A DNA stretch of 64,000 bases from CAIWHR01 sp963724975 (GTDB lineage Bacteria; Pseudomonadota; Gammaproteobacteria; Burkholderiales; Casimicrobiaceae), in contig CAVRXB010000005.1 in the NCBI GenBank assembly GCA_963724975.1, positions 248,001 to 312,000 of the forward strand, given 5' to 3'. The stretch's first letter is position 1; each line of letters begins with the position of its first letter. Positions 21,299-32,671 of the stretch are shown here, one piece after another. Both the position numbers and the translations under genes were made by a program. Below the pieces are notes generated by a model. That model was not told the origin of the DNA, ran no database searches, and was given only the letters and a program-made list of their open reading frames with translations.

Positions 21299-22757
21299 AT
21301 GCCTTCCCTAATCTCGGTAATCATTTCCGGCGGCGCCGGTACGCGCCTGTGGCCGCTATCGCGCGAAATGGCGCCGAAAGCCTTCATGCGCCTCCCCGAC
21401 GGCGAAACGCTGCTCGGCAAGACGGCGGCGCGCGCGCTTTCACCGCCGGGTGTCGCCGAGCTCCTCACCGTCACCAATCGCGAACTCTATTTCCGCACCA
21501 AAGATGTCTACGCGGAGCTGGGCGATCGCAAACCGCTTGCCGCGTCGTACATCCTCGAGCCGTTCGGGCGCAACACTGCGCCCGCGATCGCGCTGGCAGC
21601 GATGGCCGTCGAGTCGCGGCACGGCGGCGACGCCGTCATGCTGGTTCTGCCCGCAGATCACCTGATTGCCGATACGAATGCATTTGTCGCAGCCGTGGTG
21701 CGCGCGAACGCACTTGCCCGTGAAAATACGCTCGTGACGTTCGGCATCACGCCGACGAGTGCCGAAACCGGATTCGGCTATTTGGAATGCGCCGACGCGC
21801 TCGACAATTCGGGCACGGCAGTCCTCCGCCTTTCGCGTTCGCCGTTTTGTCGAAAAGCCTGATCACGCCACGGCGCGTTCATACGTTGCGGCCGGAAACT
21901 TCGTCTGGAACTCCGGCATGTTCTGCTTTACGGCGTCGGCGATTCTTAATGCGCTGGACCGCCACGCGGGGGCGCTGCTCGGCGCAGTGCAGCGTTGTGC
22001 AGACGCGTTGCGATCGGGCGATGGCTCGATGATGGAGATCGACCCCGACCTGTTCGCGTCCGTGCCCGATATATCGATCGACTACGCGGTGATGGAGCCT
22101 GCCGCAGCGGCGGGCGAAATGGCGGTCGTGCGAGGAACGTTCGACTGGACCGATGTGGGCTCCTGGCAGGCCGTGGCGGAGCTCGAGGCGGCGGATGCCG
22201 ACGGCAATCGCGGCCACGGCGAACGTGTTGCCATAGCCACCAAAAATACCTTTGTCCACGCCGACGACCGCGTCGTGGCGACGGTCGGCGTCGAGAATCT
22301 GGCCATCATCGATACGCCCGACGCACTGCTCGTCGCGAACCGTGATGCGCTGCAGCGTGTGCGCGAAGTGGTCACCGAGCTCAAGACGCGCGGCCACGAT
22401 GCGGCACGAGAAGCGCGAACCGTCCTCCGGCCATGGGGAGCATTCACGGTTCTGCACGAAGGCCCCGGCTTCAAGGTCAAGCGCATCGAGATCAAGCCGG
22501 GCGCGGCGATTTCGCTGCAACTGCACCACCGACGGCGCGAGCATTGGGTCGTCGTCGCGGGAACCGCGACAGTGACGCGAGGCGACGAGGTGTTCGTCGT
22601 CGAAACGCAGGGCTCGACCCACATTCCGGTCGAGACGAAGCACCGGCTCGAGAACGCCGGAGCCGTGCCGCTCGTCATCATGGAAATCCAGTGCGGCGAT
22701 TATCTCGGCGAAGACGATATCGTCCGCTTCGAAGACCGCTATGGCCGCGCGAGGTAG
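21299..22757 (+). CDS. manC: Mannose-1-phosphate guanylyltransferase / mannose-6-phosphate isomerase, frameshifted
   Basis: Two overlapping frames (21299-21862 and 21759-22757) together encode about 486 aa, the usual length of bifunctional ManC/AlgA/CpsB. N-domain: ISGGAGTRLWPLSRE, the nucleotidyltransferase signature, and PFGRNTAPAIALAAM. After the shift come RFVEKPDHATARSYV, GNFVWNSGMFCF and IDYAVMEPA. The C-terminal cupin isomerase domain has RPWGAFTVLHEGPGFKVKR and HHRRREHWVVVAGTA. A one-base insertion between about 21800 and 21840 separates the frames. The enzyme makes GDP-mannose for exopolysaccharide or lipopolysaccharide. Confidence 0.88.
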
Positions 22758-22765
22758 CGAAGCGC

Positions 22766-22981
22766 CTATGCCAGGACGTCGGGATCTATCTGCCGCTCGA
22801 GGCGCGCGATCTGATCCTTCAGCATCAGCTTGCGGCGCTTCATCCTGGTCAGTTGCAGCTGATCGCGTCCGGGATCGTTTGCAAGTCGCCGGATGACGTC
22901 GTCCAGATCGCGGTGCTCGATTTGCAGCGCAACGAGCCGCTGCATCAGATCCACGCGATCCGCGTTGCCGATGTCAGTCAT
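22766..22981 (-). CDS. YdcH family (DUF465) small coiled-coil protein
   Basis: The ATG at 22979-22981 gives 71 aa, almost entirely helical, with the DUF465 pattern: LVALQIEHRDLDDVI, then LQLTRMKRRKLMLKDQIARL. Such proteins are short antiparallel coiled coils of unknown role, often near polysaccharide or cell-envelope genes. It is convergent with manC (9 bp apart) and divergent from mfd. The longer upstream frame would overlap the mfd start and is not used. Confidence 0.82.
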   Translation of the reverse strand: MTDIGNADRVDLMQRLVALQIEHRDLDDVIRRLANDPGRDQLQLTRMKRRKLMLKDQIARLERQIDPDVLA

Positions 22982-23129
22982 CGTCGATCGTAGGCGTCCG
23001 CAGTTCCGAGAACCGGCGGTGGGCCAGGCGGGGCCCGCCAGCTCGCGTTCCAGCCACCCGTCAGGATATGCGCATTTGCAGCAGGATGGAACAGCAGGCA
23101 CCCACGTATAATTCGTCCTCGATTCGCAT

Positions 23130-26100
23130 TTGCTCGTGCCGCCGGCTTCTCCCGCCGCCGGGACGGCGGCCGAAACAGCGCCTCCCGCGGACGCTGCCTC
23201 GACGCAAGACGTAACCGCCGCCGCGCCCGCGACTCCCGACCTCGCAGCGTCCATACAGATGCTCGCTGCGCTGCCCTCGCTTGTCCCGAAATTGCCGACA
23301 GCCGGCCGCAAGCTGCGCACAACATCGTTGCCTGGTTCCTCCGACGCGATCGCGCTGGCGCAACTCGCGGCGCAATGCGTCAAAGAAAAGCGGATGCTGG
23401 CGGTCGTCAGCGCCGACGCGCTTGCGGCGCAGCGACTCGCCGACGAAATCCCCTGGTTCGCGCCCGGCCTGGAGATCGCGCTGCTGCCCGACTGGGAGAC
23501 GCTGCCGTACGACCCTTTTTCACCGCATCACGATCTCGTGTCGGAACGTCTCGCCACGCTTTATCGCGTTTCGCGCGGTGAATGCAACGTGCTCGTGGTC
23601 GCGGCGACGACCGCGCTCTACCGGCTCGCGCCACCTTCGTATCTCGCCGCCTTCACGTTCTTCCTGAAACAGGGAACGCGGCTCGACGTCAACGCACTGC
23701 GCGCGCAGCTCTCGCTCGCCGGTTATCAGCATGTCACGCAGGTGGTATCGCCCGGCGAGTTCAGCGTCCGCGGCGGATTGATCGACCTGTTCCCGATGGG
23801 GAGTCCCCTGCCCTATCGGCTCGACCTCTTCGGAGACGATATCGAAAGCATCCGCACGTTCGACGTCGACACGCAGCGCACGCTCTACCCGATGCCCGAC
23901 GTGCGCCTCTTGCCAGCGCGGGAGTTTCCTCTCGATGAGACGGGCCGTACGCGGTTCCGCAGCCGCTATCGCGAAGTGTTCGAGGGCGACCCGCTGAAAT
24001 CGCCGTTGTACAAGGACGTGAGCCACGGGATCGCGCCCGGAGGCATCGAGTACTACCTTCCGCTTTTCTTCGAGCAGACGGCGACGCTTGCCGATTACCT
24101 GCCGCGCGACGCCGCAGTTGCGCAGGTGGGTGACGTCGGCGGTGCGATTGCGCACTTCTGGCAGGACACGGAGTCGCGCTACAAGCTCCTTCGCGGCGAC
24201 AAGGCTCGCCCTCTATTGCCGCCGATCGAGGTTTTTCTGCCCGCGGATGCATTCAACGGGATGTTGAAGCCGTTCGCCCGGGTCGAGTTGCCGGCCATGG
24301 ACACCGAACCGGACCCTGCCGCGATCGCAGGACATGGCGCGACACCTCTCACTACACCGCTGCCTGCCGCTGCAAGTCGAGCGACGCGCCGACGATCCGC
24401 TCGCGGCGCTGAAGCAGTTTCTCGCGTCGGAGCCCCGCACGCGCGTCCTGATCTGCGCCGAGAGCGCGGGACGCCGCGAAACGATGCACCAGTATTTCGC
24501 ACAATACGGGCTTGCGCTGCCGCACGTCGATGATCTCGCTGGCTTTATCTCCGGTGCACCGCCGGTGGCGCTCGGGACTTCGCCGCTGCACGCAGGGTTC
24601 GCGTGGCCGAAGGCGAAGCTCGCCTTCGTCACCGAAGCCGAGCTCTACGCCGGCGTCGTGCGCCACGGCCGGCGCGAAGGCGCGCGCCGCTCGAACGTCG
24701 ACGCGATGCTGCGCGACTTGTCGGAAGTACGGATCGGCGATCCCGTCGTCCACGAACAGCACGGCATCGGCCGCTACCTCGGTCTCGTCACGTTCGACCA
24801 CGGCGAAGGCCCCACCGAATTCCTGCAACTCGTCTACGCGAACGACGCCAAGCTCTACGTGCCGGTATCGAACCTGCACCTCATCGGCCGTTACAGCGGC
24901 GCATCGCCGGAAGCCGCGCCGCTGCACGAGCTTGGCAGCGGCCAGTGGGAAAAGGCGAAGAAGCGCGCCGCGCGGCAGGCGCACGACACGGCGGCCGAGT
25001 TGCTGAATCTTTACGCGCAGCGGGCGGCGCGCAAGGGTCACGCCTTCACCTTCACGCCGCACGACTACGAGGCGTTCGCCGACGGCTTTCCGTTCGAGGA
25101 AACCGCCGATCAGCAGGCAGCGATCGAGGCCGTGATCGGAGATCTCACGGCCGGCAAGCCGATGGACCGGCTCGTCTGCGGCGACGTGGGATTCGGCAAG
25201 ACCGAAGTTGCGTTACGCGCTGCATTCGTGGCCTTGCCGACGGCAAGCAGGTGGCCGTGCTGGTACCGACCACGCTGTTGGCCGAGCAGCATTTCAAGGT
25301 CTTCACCGACCGCTTTGCTGACCTCCCGGTGCGACTGACCGAGCTTTCGCGGTTCCGCTCGCAGAAGGAAGTCAAGGCTGCGCTCGACGGTCTCGCCGCT
25401 GGAACGCTCGACCTCGTCATCGGCACGCACAAGCTGTTGCAGTCCGACGTGAAGTTCAGGAATCTCGGGCTCGTCATCATCGACGAGGAACATCGCTTCG
25501 GCGTTCGCCAGAAGGAGCAGCTCAAGAAGCTGCGCGCCGAAGTCGATGTGCTGACGCTGACGGCGACACCTATTCCGCGGACGCTCGCAATGTCGCTCGA
25601 AGGTATCCGCGATTTCTCGGTGATCGCGACGGCGCCGCAGCGGCGCCTTGCGATCAAGACGTTCGTGGCGACGTACGCGCGCGGCATCATTCGCGAAGCG
25701 GCGTTGCGCGAAATGAAACGTGGCGGTCAGATCTATTTCCTGCACAACGACATCGACACGATCGCAACGACAGCGCAACGACTGACCGAGCTTCTGCCCG
25801 AGGCCCGGATCGCCGTCGCGCACGGGCAGATGGGCGAGCGCGATCTCGAGCATGTGATGCGCGAGTTCTACGCGCAGCGCGTCAATCTGCTGGTGTGCTC
25901 GACTATCATCGAGACCGGGATCGACGTACCGACCGCCAATACGATCATCATCGAGCGTGCGGATCGGCTGGGACTCGCACAGCTCCACCAGCTTCGCGGG
26001 CGCGTCGGTCGCTCCCACCACCAGGCCTACGCGTATCTGCTGACGCCGCCCGAGGAAGCGCTATCTGGCCAGGCAAGAAAAGCGCCTGGAGGCGATCCAG

Positions 26101-26728
26101 ATGATGGAGGACCTGGGCTCCGGGCTTCTATCTCGCGATGCACGATCTCGAGATCCGGGGCGCCGGCGAAGTGCTCGGCGAATCGCAATCGGGCGAGATG
26201 CAGGAAATTGGATTCCAGCTCTACGCCGACATGCTGAGGGCGGCTGTCTCGGCACTCAAGGCTGGCCGCGAGCCAGATCTTTCTGCGCCGCTTGGCATTA
26301 CTACGGAAATCAATCTTCATGTTCCGGCGCTGTTGCCGGAAATCTACTGCAACGACGTGCACGAGCGGCTCGTCCTCTACAAGCGTCTCGCGAACTGCGC
26401 AACGCTCGAGGAACTCGAGGTAATGCAGGAAGAGCTCGTCGACCGCTTTGGGCGACCCCCTGAGCCCGCGCTAGCGCTTCTCGCCTGCCACCGATTACGG
26501 CTCGTTGCCAAACCGATGGGCGTCCGTAAGATCGACGCTAGCCCCGAGCGGACCACTCTACAATTCGTGAAGGAGCCTCCGTTCGACGCCGGCGCTTTGA
26601 TCCTCCTCGTGCAGCGCGATGGCCGCATCCGCTTTGCCGGCCAGGATCGCATCCGAATTGAGCGCGCGGCGCCGACGCTTGCCGAGCGGGTCGCTTTGGT
26701 TGGAGATTTCCTGAGCCAGCTGCGCTGA
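23130..26728 (+). CDS. mfd: Transcription-repair coupling factor Mfd, with four frameshifts
   Basis: About 1150-1200 aa are spread over three frames. In order: UvrB-homology region (LLPDWETLPYDPFSPHHDLV, EFSVRGGLIDLFP), RNA-polymerase interaction domain (GDPVVHEQHGIGRYLGL), the RecG-like helicase with Walker A GDVGFGKTEVA and DEEH box LVIIDEEHRFGVRQKEQ, TATPIPRTLAMSL, VCSTIIETGIDVPTANTI, LRGRVGRSHHQAYAYLL, and the C-terminal TRCF domain (LEIRGAGEVLG to the stop). Indels are implied at about 24340, 25235, 26085 and 26128. The start is uncertain: TTG 23130 or ATG 23259. Mfd removes stalled RNA polymerase and recruits UvrA to the lesion. Confidence 0.92.
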
Positions 26729-26760
26729 CGAAGCAGCCGTTGTCGCTGCAGAGCGTACCG

Positions 26761-28787
26761 TCACCCGTAGTGGCGGCGGTCCGGCTCCTCCTGCGCGTTG
26801 TAAAAATGAACCCGATCGCGGCCCGATCGCTTGGCCTTGTAGCAGCTTGCATCGGCGGCTCCCAGGATTTGCGGCACCGAAAGCTTGCCATCCGAAATCG
26901 GGACGACGCCGATGCTTACGCCGAGCTTGAAGGACCTTCCGGTTGACGTGAACTGCATGTGCGCCACGGCATTGCGCAGGGATTCGGCGATCCGCCCCGC
27001 GTGATCGGGCGCGCAGTTTTCGAGTAGCACGCCGAATTCGTCGCCGCCGAGCCGCGCGAGCGTGTCGCCCTGCCGCAGCTTGTGCTGCAGGAGGACGCTG
27101 ATCTCGCGTAGCAGCTCGTCGCCGGCCGCATGACCCGATGTGTCGTTGACTTCCTTGAATTGGTCGAGATCGAGGTACAGCACGGCATGCCGCCGATCGC
27201 CTTCTGCCGCACTTTCGAGAGCGTGCTCGAGCCGATGCTCGAACTCGCGCCGGTTCGCGAGCCCGGTCAGCGGATCGTGGCGTGCCTGGTGAGAAAGCTG
27301 CGCGGCAGTCCGGCGATCGTCGGTGACGTCGGAGAACACGAGCACGGCTCCGATCGTGGCGCCGTCGCGATCGCGAATCGGCGCAGTCGACGTGTCGACG
27401 GCGATCTCGCGGCCATCGCGCCGCACGAGGATCGTGTTGCCGCTGAGCTCGACGTTGCGCCCCTCCCGCAACAGCGGAGCGACCGGATTGAGCCGGACGC
27501 GGCGGTTGGCTTCGTCGACGATCGTGAATACTTCTTCCAGGGGCCGCCCCGCGGCCTCGGCAACGGTCCAGCCGGTCAACGCCTCCGCCACCGGGTTGAC
27601 AGTCTCGACATGGCCGAATTCGTCGGTGGCAATTACCCCTTCGGCAATCGAATGCAGAGTCACCTGCGCCCGGTCCTTCTCGGCATACAACTGCGACTCG
27701 GCGTGCTTGCGGTCGGTGATATCCGTGATCGACCCGCCATCCGCACTGCTTCTCCGTTTGCGTCACGCACCGATTTTCCGCGCGCCTCGAACCACCGATA
27801 GTTTCCGGACCGCGTGCGCAGCCTGAATTCCGCGTCGTAGGGCGCGCCATGCGCGCGATGTTCGTTGAGCGCGTTGAGCCGCACGACACGATCGTCGGGA
27901 TGCAGATGGTCCAGAAACGACTCGAGTTTGTTCGGAAACTCGTGGTCGGCGTATCCAAGGAGTTCCTTGTAGCGCGGCGAGTAGTAGACCTCGCCACTTG
28001 CCACGTCCCAGTCCCAGATGCCCGCATTGCTGCCATCGACCGCGAGATCGAACCGCTCCTCGCTGATCCGGAGTGCATGCTCGAGAGTGTCGCTCGTGCG
28101 CAGCATGCGGCGCGACAGGGAAATGCCGCCGATCACGAGCGCGCCCGCCGCAAGAATCAGCGCAATCTCGAGAATCTCCTGCGTCCGGCGTGACGCTTCG
28201 CCGAGCGTGCTCGAGAATGCGATTTCTATCGGAGTAAGCCGACGGTTGGCGTTGTCGATGCGCACGAGGATCGGGTCGAGCGAGGTCGGCTGCGCCGGCG
28301 TCGCGACAGTCAGCCGGTGCAGTTCCTCGGCGGCGGCATTGAGCTCGGCGATTCCCTCGTCGCCCTCGGTCCAGATAGCGATCGCGCGACTCATGAAGCT
28401 GACGTTGCGAAACCGGCGGAACAGCATGATCATCCCGTCGATGTCGGCGGGATCATTCCTGCCCGCGATGAACCCCTCGCGGACCACGGCAAGATCGGGA
28501 TCGTCCTTCTGCAGTTCGAGCCGCGCCCGACGGTCACCCATGGGGACGGCGATGGACTCGAGATAGCTGCGGTAGTCGGCTTCCGAGTGTGATTGCGCGT
28601 ATCGGAACAGACTGTAGACCGCTTCCTTTTGCGCCTTGGACCAAAGGCTCTCGGCGCCCACATAAGCCCAGCCCGCCGAGACGATCTTGAGACTCTCGCT
28701 CGCGAGCAGGACGAGCAGAACGACGATTGCGAGGAACGGCCAAGTGACGTGCAAAAGTCGCCAATTGTTCGGAGTCGCCGGCACCAT
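26761..28787 (-). CDS. Membrane PAS-PAS-GGDEF diguanylate cyclase, frameshifted
   Basis: Start ATG at 28785-28787. The N-terminal half (frame of 27660-28787) has transmembrane helices at about residues 14-32 and 205-225 flanking a periplasmic helical sensor, then a PAS/PAC domain (SNAGIWDWDVASGEVYYSPR ... GNYRWFEARGKSVRD). The second half (frame of 26761-27690) has another PAS (IAEGVIATDEFGHVETVNPV) and a GGDEF domain. The catalytic motif GGDEF is intact, and RQGD five residues upstream is the inhibitory c-di-GMP site. An indel at about 27730 joins the frames. It makes c-di-GMP in response to an unknown periplasmic or cytoplasmic signal. Confidence 0.88.
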
Positions 28788-29003
28788 TTCCTTGAAAAGC
28801 TATGGTCTTGACACGAGCGGGGGAGCGGATTCCACCGCACATTCCGCTAGCGTACATGATTCGGGCGTCCGCGCCGATGGACCATCCGATCGCCGGTCGG
28901 AAAAGAGCGCACGAGCGTCGCGCGGGGCGCCAGGTCGAAAATGCGTCGACGGTGGTAGGATTTCCACTGGCCGTTCCCTAACGATCGACGCGCCGCGTTT
29001 TCA

Positions 29004-29924
29004 ATGCCTGCGCATCCGCTCCCTCCGCAATTGCATGTCTTCGTCCGCGACTGGCTGTCGTCCAACAACGTCGTCCTGAAAAGCCGTGACGGGCACGTAC
29101 TCGTCGACACCGGATACTCGCGGCACGCGCCACTGACCGTGTCATTGCTCGCTTCCGCGCGCGGCATTGGCAACGACCCCCTCGCCTGGATCGTCAACAC
29201 GCACTGCCATTCCGATCACATCGGCGGTAACGCGGCGATCGTCGAGAAGTACGGCTGCCCCGTCGCGGTTCCCGAAGGCGAGGCGCCACTCGTCGAACGC
29301 TGGGATCAGAAGGCGCTGCTCTACGATTATTGCGACCAGCACGCCGACCGCTTTGCCGTGAGCAAGGCGTTGGTTCCCGGGACGACGCACATATGGGGTG
29401 ATCTCGAGTGGCGTGCGCTTGCAGCGCCTGGGCACGACATGGGCGCGCTCGTCTTCCACAATCGCGAGCATCAGATCCTCATTTCCGGCGATGCGCTGTG
29501 GGAGAACGGGTTCGGATTCGTGATGCCGCCGGAATTCGATCCGGCGGCACTGCCGGCCACCCGGGCGACGATCGAAATGATGGCTGAACTCGACGTTCGC
29601 ATCGTGATCCCCGGTCATGGCGAACCGTTTTCCGGGGTCGAAGCCGCGCTCGACCGCGCACGCCGGCGGATTGCGGCGTTCGCCGCGGACAGCCTTCGCG
29701 TCGCGCGGCATGCGCTGAAAGTCAATCTCGTGTTCGCGCTGCTCGACCGCCAGCAAATGCAACTCGTCGACATGCCGGCCTACCTCGATCGCGTCGGCCT
29801 TTATCGCGACTTCAATCGGCAGTTTTTCCGCCTGGCTCCTTCGGAGCTGGCCGCGCTGCTGGTGGGCGAACTCCAGAAGTCGGGCATCGTCAAAACCGAG
29901 GACGGTTGGCTCCGACTCGCATGA
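29004..29924 (+). CDS. MBL-fold metallo-hydrolase
   Basis: The ORF gives 306 aa. The metallo-beta-lactamase fold signature THCHSDHIGGN (about residues 67-77) supplies the zinc ligands of the HxHxDH motif. Later ligands are in AAPGHDMGALVF and LISGDALWENGFG, and IVIPGHGEPFSG. A C-terminal winged-helix-like region of about 80 residues follows. Relatives include glyoxalase II-like thioesterases. The exact substrate is not evident. The gene is monocistronic. Confidence 0.85.
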   Translation: MPAHPLPPQLHVFVRDWLSSNNVVLKSRDGHVLVDTGYSRHAPLTVSLLASARGIGNDPLAWIVNTHCHSDHIGGNAAIVEKYGCPVAVPEGEAPLVERWDQKALLYDYCDQHADRFAVSKALVPGTTHIWGDLEWRALAAPGHDMGALVFHNREHQILISGDALWENGFGFVMPPEFDPAALPATRATIEMMAELDVRIVIPGHGEPFSGVEAALDRARRRIAAFAADSLRVARHALKVNLVFALLDRQQMQLVDMPAYLDRVGLYRDFNRQFFRLAPSELAALLVGELQKSGIVKTEDGWLRLA

Positions 29925-30011
29925 TGCAAGCGACGAATACTCTGCCGGCCGCGCCCGGGCGCGACTGCGCTAAGATACGCGCCACGTGCGGAGTCGCCGC
30001 CCGGGAATATC

Positions 30012-30035
30012 TAGGGTCAGACCCCTGTTTACCGT
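30012..30035. repeat. REP-like palindrome
   Basis: GGGTCAGACCCC (30014-30025) has 5-bp inverted arms GGGTC/GACCC around one A, followed by TGTTTACCGTCCCC. Similar GGGTCAGACCC elements are dispersed in some betaproteobacterial genomes. Only one copy was noticed here. Confidence 0.35.
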
Positions 30036-30109
30036 CCCCATGCCGAAGTTGCGCGCTCCCCTGCTCCATCCCCTGACGTACGTCCTCCCGATCCGCCACG
30101 GAAAATAGC

Positions 30110-30931
30110 GTGAGCGAGATCCTCGGTCACCCGTTGTTTCAAGGCGGATTGGCACCGTTTGTCGTCGCACTGGTCGTCGGGCTCGTGCTTGCCCGCACGC
30201 GATTCGCGTGGCTCGCCGTCATGCCGGCGTATGCGACCATGGTGGCGCTCGACACCGGGTTTTCGCTCTTTCCGCCGACCGTCGCGCGCAAGACGATGGC
30301 CATCGGACTGCTCGCTCCGCTGGTCGGCATCGTCGCCGACTTGTATCCGCGCGCATCGCGGCAAATCGCGCTTGTGCTCGTGATCGTCACAGCGCTCCTT
30401 TCGCTTTGGATCTTCCAGACGGTGCTGCAGAACCACGAGGGCGCGAGCGCGATCGCTGCCGGAGCCGGCGTTGCCGTATTCGTCGCTGCCATGATGGCGA
30501 CCGTGCTGCGGTTGCGCGGTGACGGACTGCGCGCCGGCGCGGCCGGCCTGGGCTTGGGGCTTGCCACCAGTGTTGCCGGCATTCTTTCGGCGTCGATCGG
30601 CGCCCTCGTTGCGGGCGCCGCAATCGCATCGGCATGCGCTGCGATGCTGATCGTACAGATTGTGCTGTCGCGAACGCTCGCTCCCGGCTTTACTGGAGCG
30701 TTGCCCGTCGGCCTTCTGGTGGCGCTGATCGCCGCGGGCACGCAGCAGCTCGCCCTGCTCCCCTGGTATGCGCTGCCTCTGCTGCTGCTCGTGCCGTTGG
30801 CGGCTGCAATGCCGGTATCCCACCACCGCGTGCCCATCGCGCGGGCGGCGATCCTGTCGGCCTACTCGCTCGCGGCCGCCGCGCTCCCCATCGGTGCTGC
30901 GTGGTACGCCGCGCACACCGCCGTGCAGTGA
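30110..30931 (+). CDS. Multi-pass integral membrane protein
   Basis: The ORF gives 273 aa from a GTG at 30110. It is almost wholly hydrophobic, with eight or so transmembrane helices separated by very short loops and no charged catalytic motif. It could be a small transporter or a scaffold. No family is recognised. It ends 22 bp before yceI and may be co-transcribed with it. Confidence 0.65.
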   Translation: MSEILGHPLFQGGLAPFVVALVVGLVLARTRFAWLAVMPAYATMVALDTGFSLFPPTVARKTMAIGLLAPLVGIVADLYPRASRQIALVLVIVTALLSLWIFQTVLQNHEGASAIAAGAGVAVFVAAMMATVLRLRGDGLRAGAAGLGLGLATSVAGILSASIGALVAGAAIASACAAMLIVQIVLSRTLAPGFTGALPVGLLVALIAAGTQQLALLPWYALPLLLLVPLAAAMPVSHHRVPIARAAILSAYSLAAAALPIGAAWYAAHTAVQ

Positions 30932-30952
30932 TACAACCTTCCGGAGGTCCTC

Positions 30953-31540
30953 GTGCTCAAGCGACTTGCCATTCTTGCTTTTGCTGCGGTCCCGCTTGTT
31001 GCGACCGCGGCAGTCGAAACTTATCCGCTCGATCCGTTGCACACATCCGTATCGTTTGCGATCGACCATCTTGGGCTGTCGATGATCCATGGACGATTCA
31101 GCAAATATGCGGGAAAGATCACGATCGATCGCGTGGCCAAGACCGGCGGCGTCGACCTCGTCATCGAGACTGCGTCTGTCGACACCAACGACAACGACAA
31201 GGGCAACCGCCCGCGTTCGCGTGACGAGCACCTGCGCTCCGCCGATTTTTTCAACTCGGCTGAATTTCCCCGCATGACCTACAAATCCACGAGCGTCGTT
31301 TTTGCCGGCGACACGCCGTCGGTTGTGCAGGGGGACCTGACGCTCCTTGGCGTCACGAAGCCGGTCGCGATCACCGTGGAGCGCTTCAAGTGCAACCCGG
31401 CAACCGCAACGGCGAAGGAACGTTGCGGCGGCAGCGCGAGCGCCAAGATCAAGCGTTCCGACTTCGGCATGAAACGGGGGATTCCCAACATCGGCGACGA
31501 AGTCGCGCTGTCGTTCGGCTTCGAGGGCGACAAGGAGTAG
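30953..31540 (+). CDS. yceI: YceI-family periplasmic lipid-binding protein
   Basis: The ORF gives 195 aa from a GTG at 30953 with GGAGG five bases upstream. A signal peptide (MLKRLAILAFAAVPLVATAA) precedes the lipocalin-like YceI barrel: YPLDPLHTSVSFAIDHLGLS, GRFSKYAGKITID, then RSRDEHLRSADFFNSAEFP and GDLTLLGVTKPVAITVE. The mature barrel binds long isoprenoid or polyprenyl lipids in structurally studied relatives. Two Cys residues (about 145-160) may form a disulfide. Confidence 0.88.
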   Translation: MLKRLAILAFAAVPLVATAAVETYPLDPLHTSVSFAIDHLGLSMIHGRFSKYAGKITIDRVAKTGGVDLVIETASVDTNDNDKGNRPRSRDEHLRSADFFNSAEFPRMTYKSTSVVFAGDTPSVVQGDLTLLGVTKPVAITVERFKCNPATATAKERCGGSASAKIKRSDFGMKRGIPNIGDEVALSFGFEGDKE

Positions 31541-31541
31541 C

Positions 31542-31925
31542 GGCGCGAGCGGCGAGCCGGGGCCCCAGCCGAAGGCAAGGGGCAGCGAGCGATCGCGAGT
31601 CGCCGCTTGAGGCCGACCCACGCGGCGCAACGACTCACATGACAGTGCGGAGGCCGAGGCGCGAGCGGCGAGCCGGGGCCCCCGCCGAAGGCAAGGGGCA
31701 GCGAGCGATCGCGAGTCGCCGCTTGAGGCCGACCCACGCGGCGCAACGACTCACATGACAGTGCGGAAGCCGCGGCGCGAGCGGCGAGCCGGGGCCCCCG
31801 CCGAAGGCAAGGGGCAGCGAGCGATCGCGAGTCGCCGCTTGAGGCCGACCCACACGGCGCAACGACTCACATGACAGCGCGGAGGCCGAGGAGGCCGAGG
31901 CGCGAGCGGCTCGCCGCTCGCGCCG
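31542..31925. repeat. 116-bp direct tandem repeat (three copies plus a partial)
   Basis: The unit GGCGCGAGCGGCGAGCCGGG... recurs at 31542, 31658 and 31774 with 116-bp spacing. A fourth start at 31899 follows a 9-bp duplication (AGGCCGAGG). Copies differ by only a few bases. The array ends in a 12-bp perfect inverted repeat (GGCGCGAGCGGC, TC, its complement; 31899-31924), which may terminate marC or yceI. No gene lies in this stretch. Confidence 0.9.
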
Positions 31926-32528
31926 CTACCTCCCGATCTCGCCCGCGAAATTCCGTATGCCCGAAAGGAGCATCTCGACCGCCAGCGCCGTCAGCACGAG
32001 GCCCATCAGCCGCTCGAACGCGATCACCGCGCGTTCGCCCAGCCAACGTTGCAACCGGTCGGCTAGCGCGAGCACTACCGTCGTCGCGACCATGGCCGCC
32101 GTGAGCGCGGCAATCCAGCTGCCGATCTGCGCGGGATCGCGCGATGCCATCAGCATGACCGTTGCGAGCGCCGAAGGTCCCGCGATCGATGGAATCGCGA
32201 GCGGCACGAGGAACGGCTCGCCTCCCGGCGCGTCGCCGAAGATCCCCTCGGGCCGGGGAAATACCATCCGGATCGCGATCAGGAACAGGATGATTCCACC
32301 TGCGATCGTGAGCGACTCCTCCGACAGGTGCAGCCACCGGAGGAACGTGCGGCCGCCCAGCATGAACGCGACGAGGATCACGTACGCCGCCACGCATTCG
32401 CGCACGACGACCTTCGGGCGGCGTTCCGGAGCGACGTTTTTCAGCGCCGCGACGACGACCGGCACATTGCCGAAGGGATCGATGACCAAGACAAGCAGGA
32501 TCGTCGCGGAAAAGAGCTCGGCGTTCAT
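31926..32528 (-). CDS. MarC-family integral membrane protein
   Basis: The ATG at 32526-32528 gives 200 aa with about six transmembrane helices. The MarC/YhgN pattern is seen in ATILLVLVIDPFGNVPVVV near the start and FLVPLAIPSIAGPSALATVM in the middle. The family function is unknown, and earlier links to multiple antibiotic resistance were not upheld. A longer upstream frame lacks support. Confidence 0.85.
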   Translation of the reverse strand: MNAELFSATILLVLVIDPFGNVPVVVAALKNVAPERRPKVVVRECVAAYVILVAFMLGGRTFLRWLHLSEESLTIAGGIILFLIAIRMVFPRPEGIFGDAPGGEPFLVPLAIPSIAGPSALATVMLMASRDPAQIGSWIAALTAAMVATTVVLALADRLQRWLGERAVIAFERLMGLVLTALAVEMLLSGIRNFAGEIGR

Positions 32529-32671
32529 CGGCGCGGGGGACGGCTCGTCGGATGGGCGCGCAGTATATCGCGGCGCACCTGAATCGATGCCGATGCCTGC
32601 ATAATTGCAAGCTTTGCCCCGTGTCCGCCCGCCCTGGAGGCGAGCCACCGTTCTCATTTGGAGTTATCCGC

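Noticed and set aside
22082..22681. A minus-strand gene opposite manC
   Set aside because: It is antisense to the conserved ManC domain and lacks any recognisable motif.
31542..31925. CRISPR array
   Set aside because: The repeats are 116 bp and directly adjacent, with no variable spacers and no cas genes.
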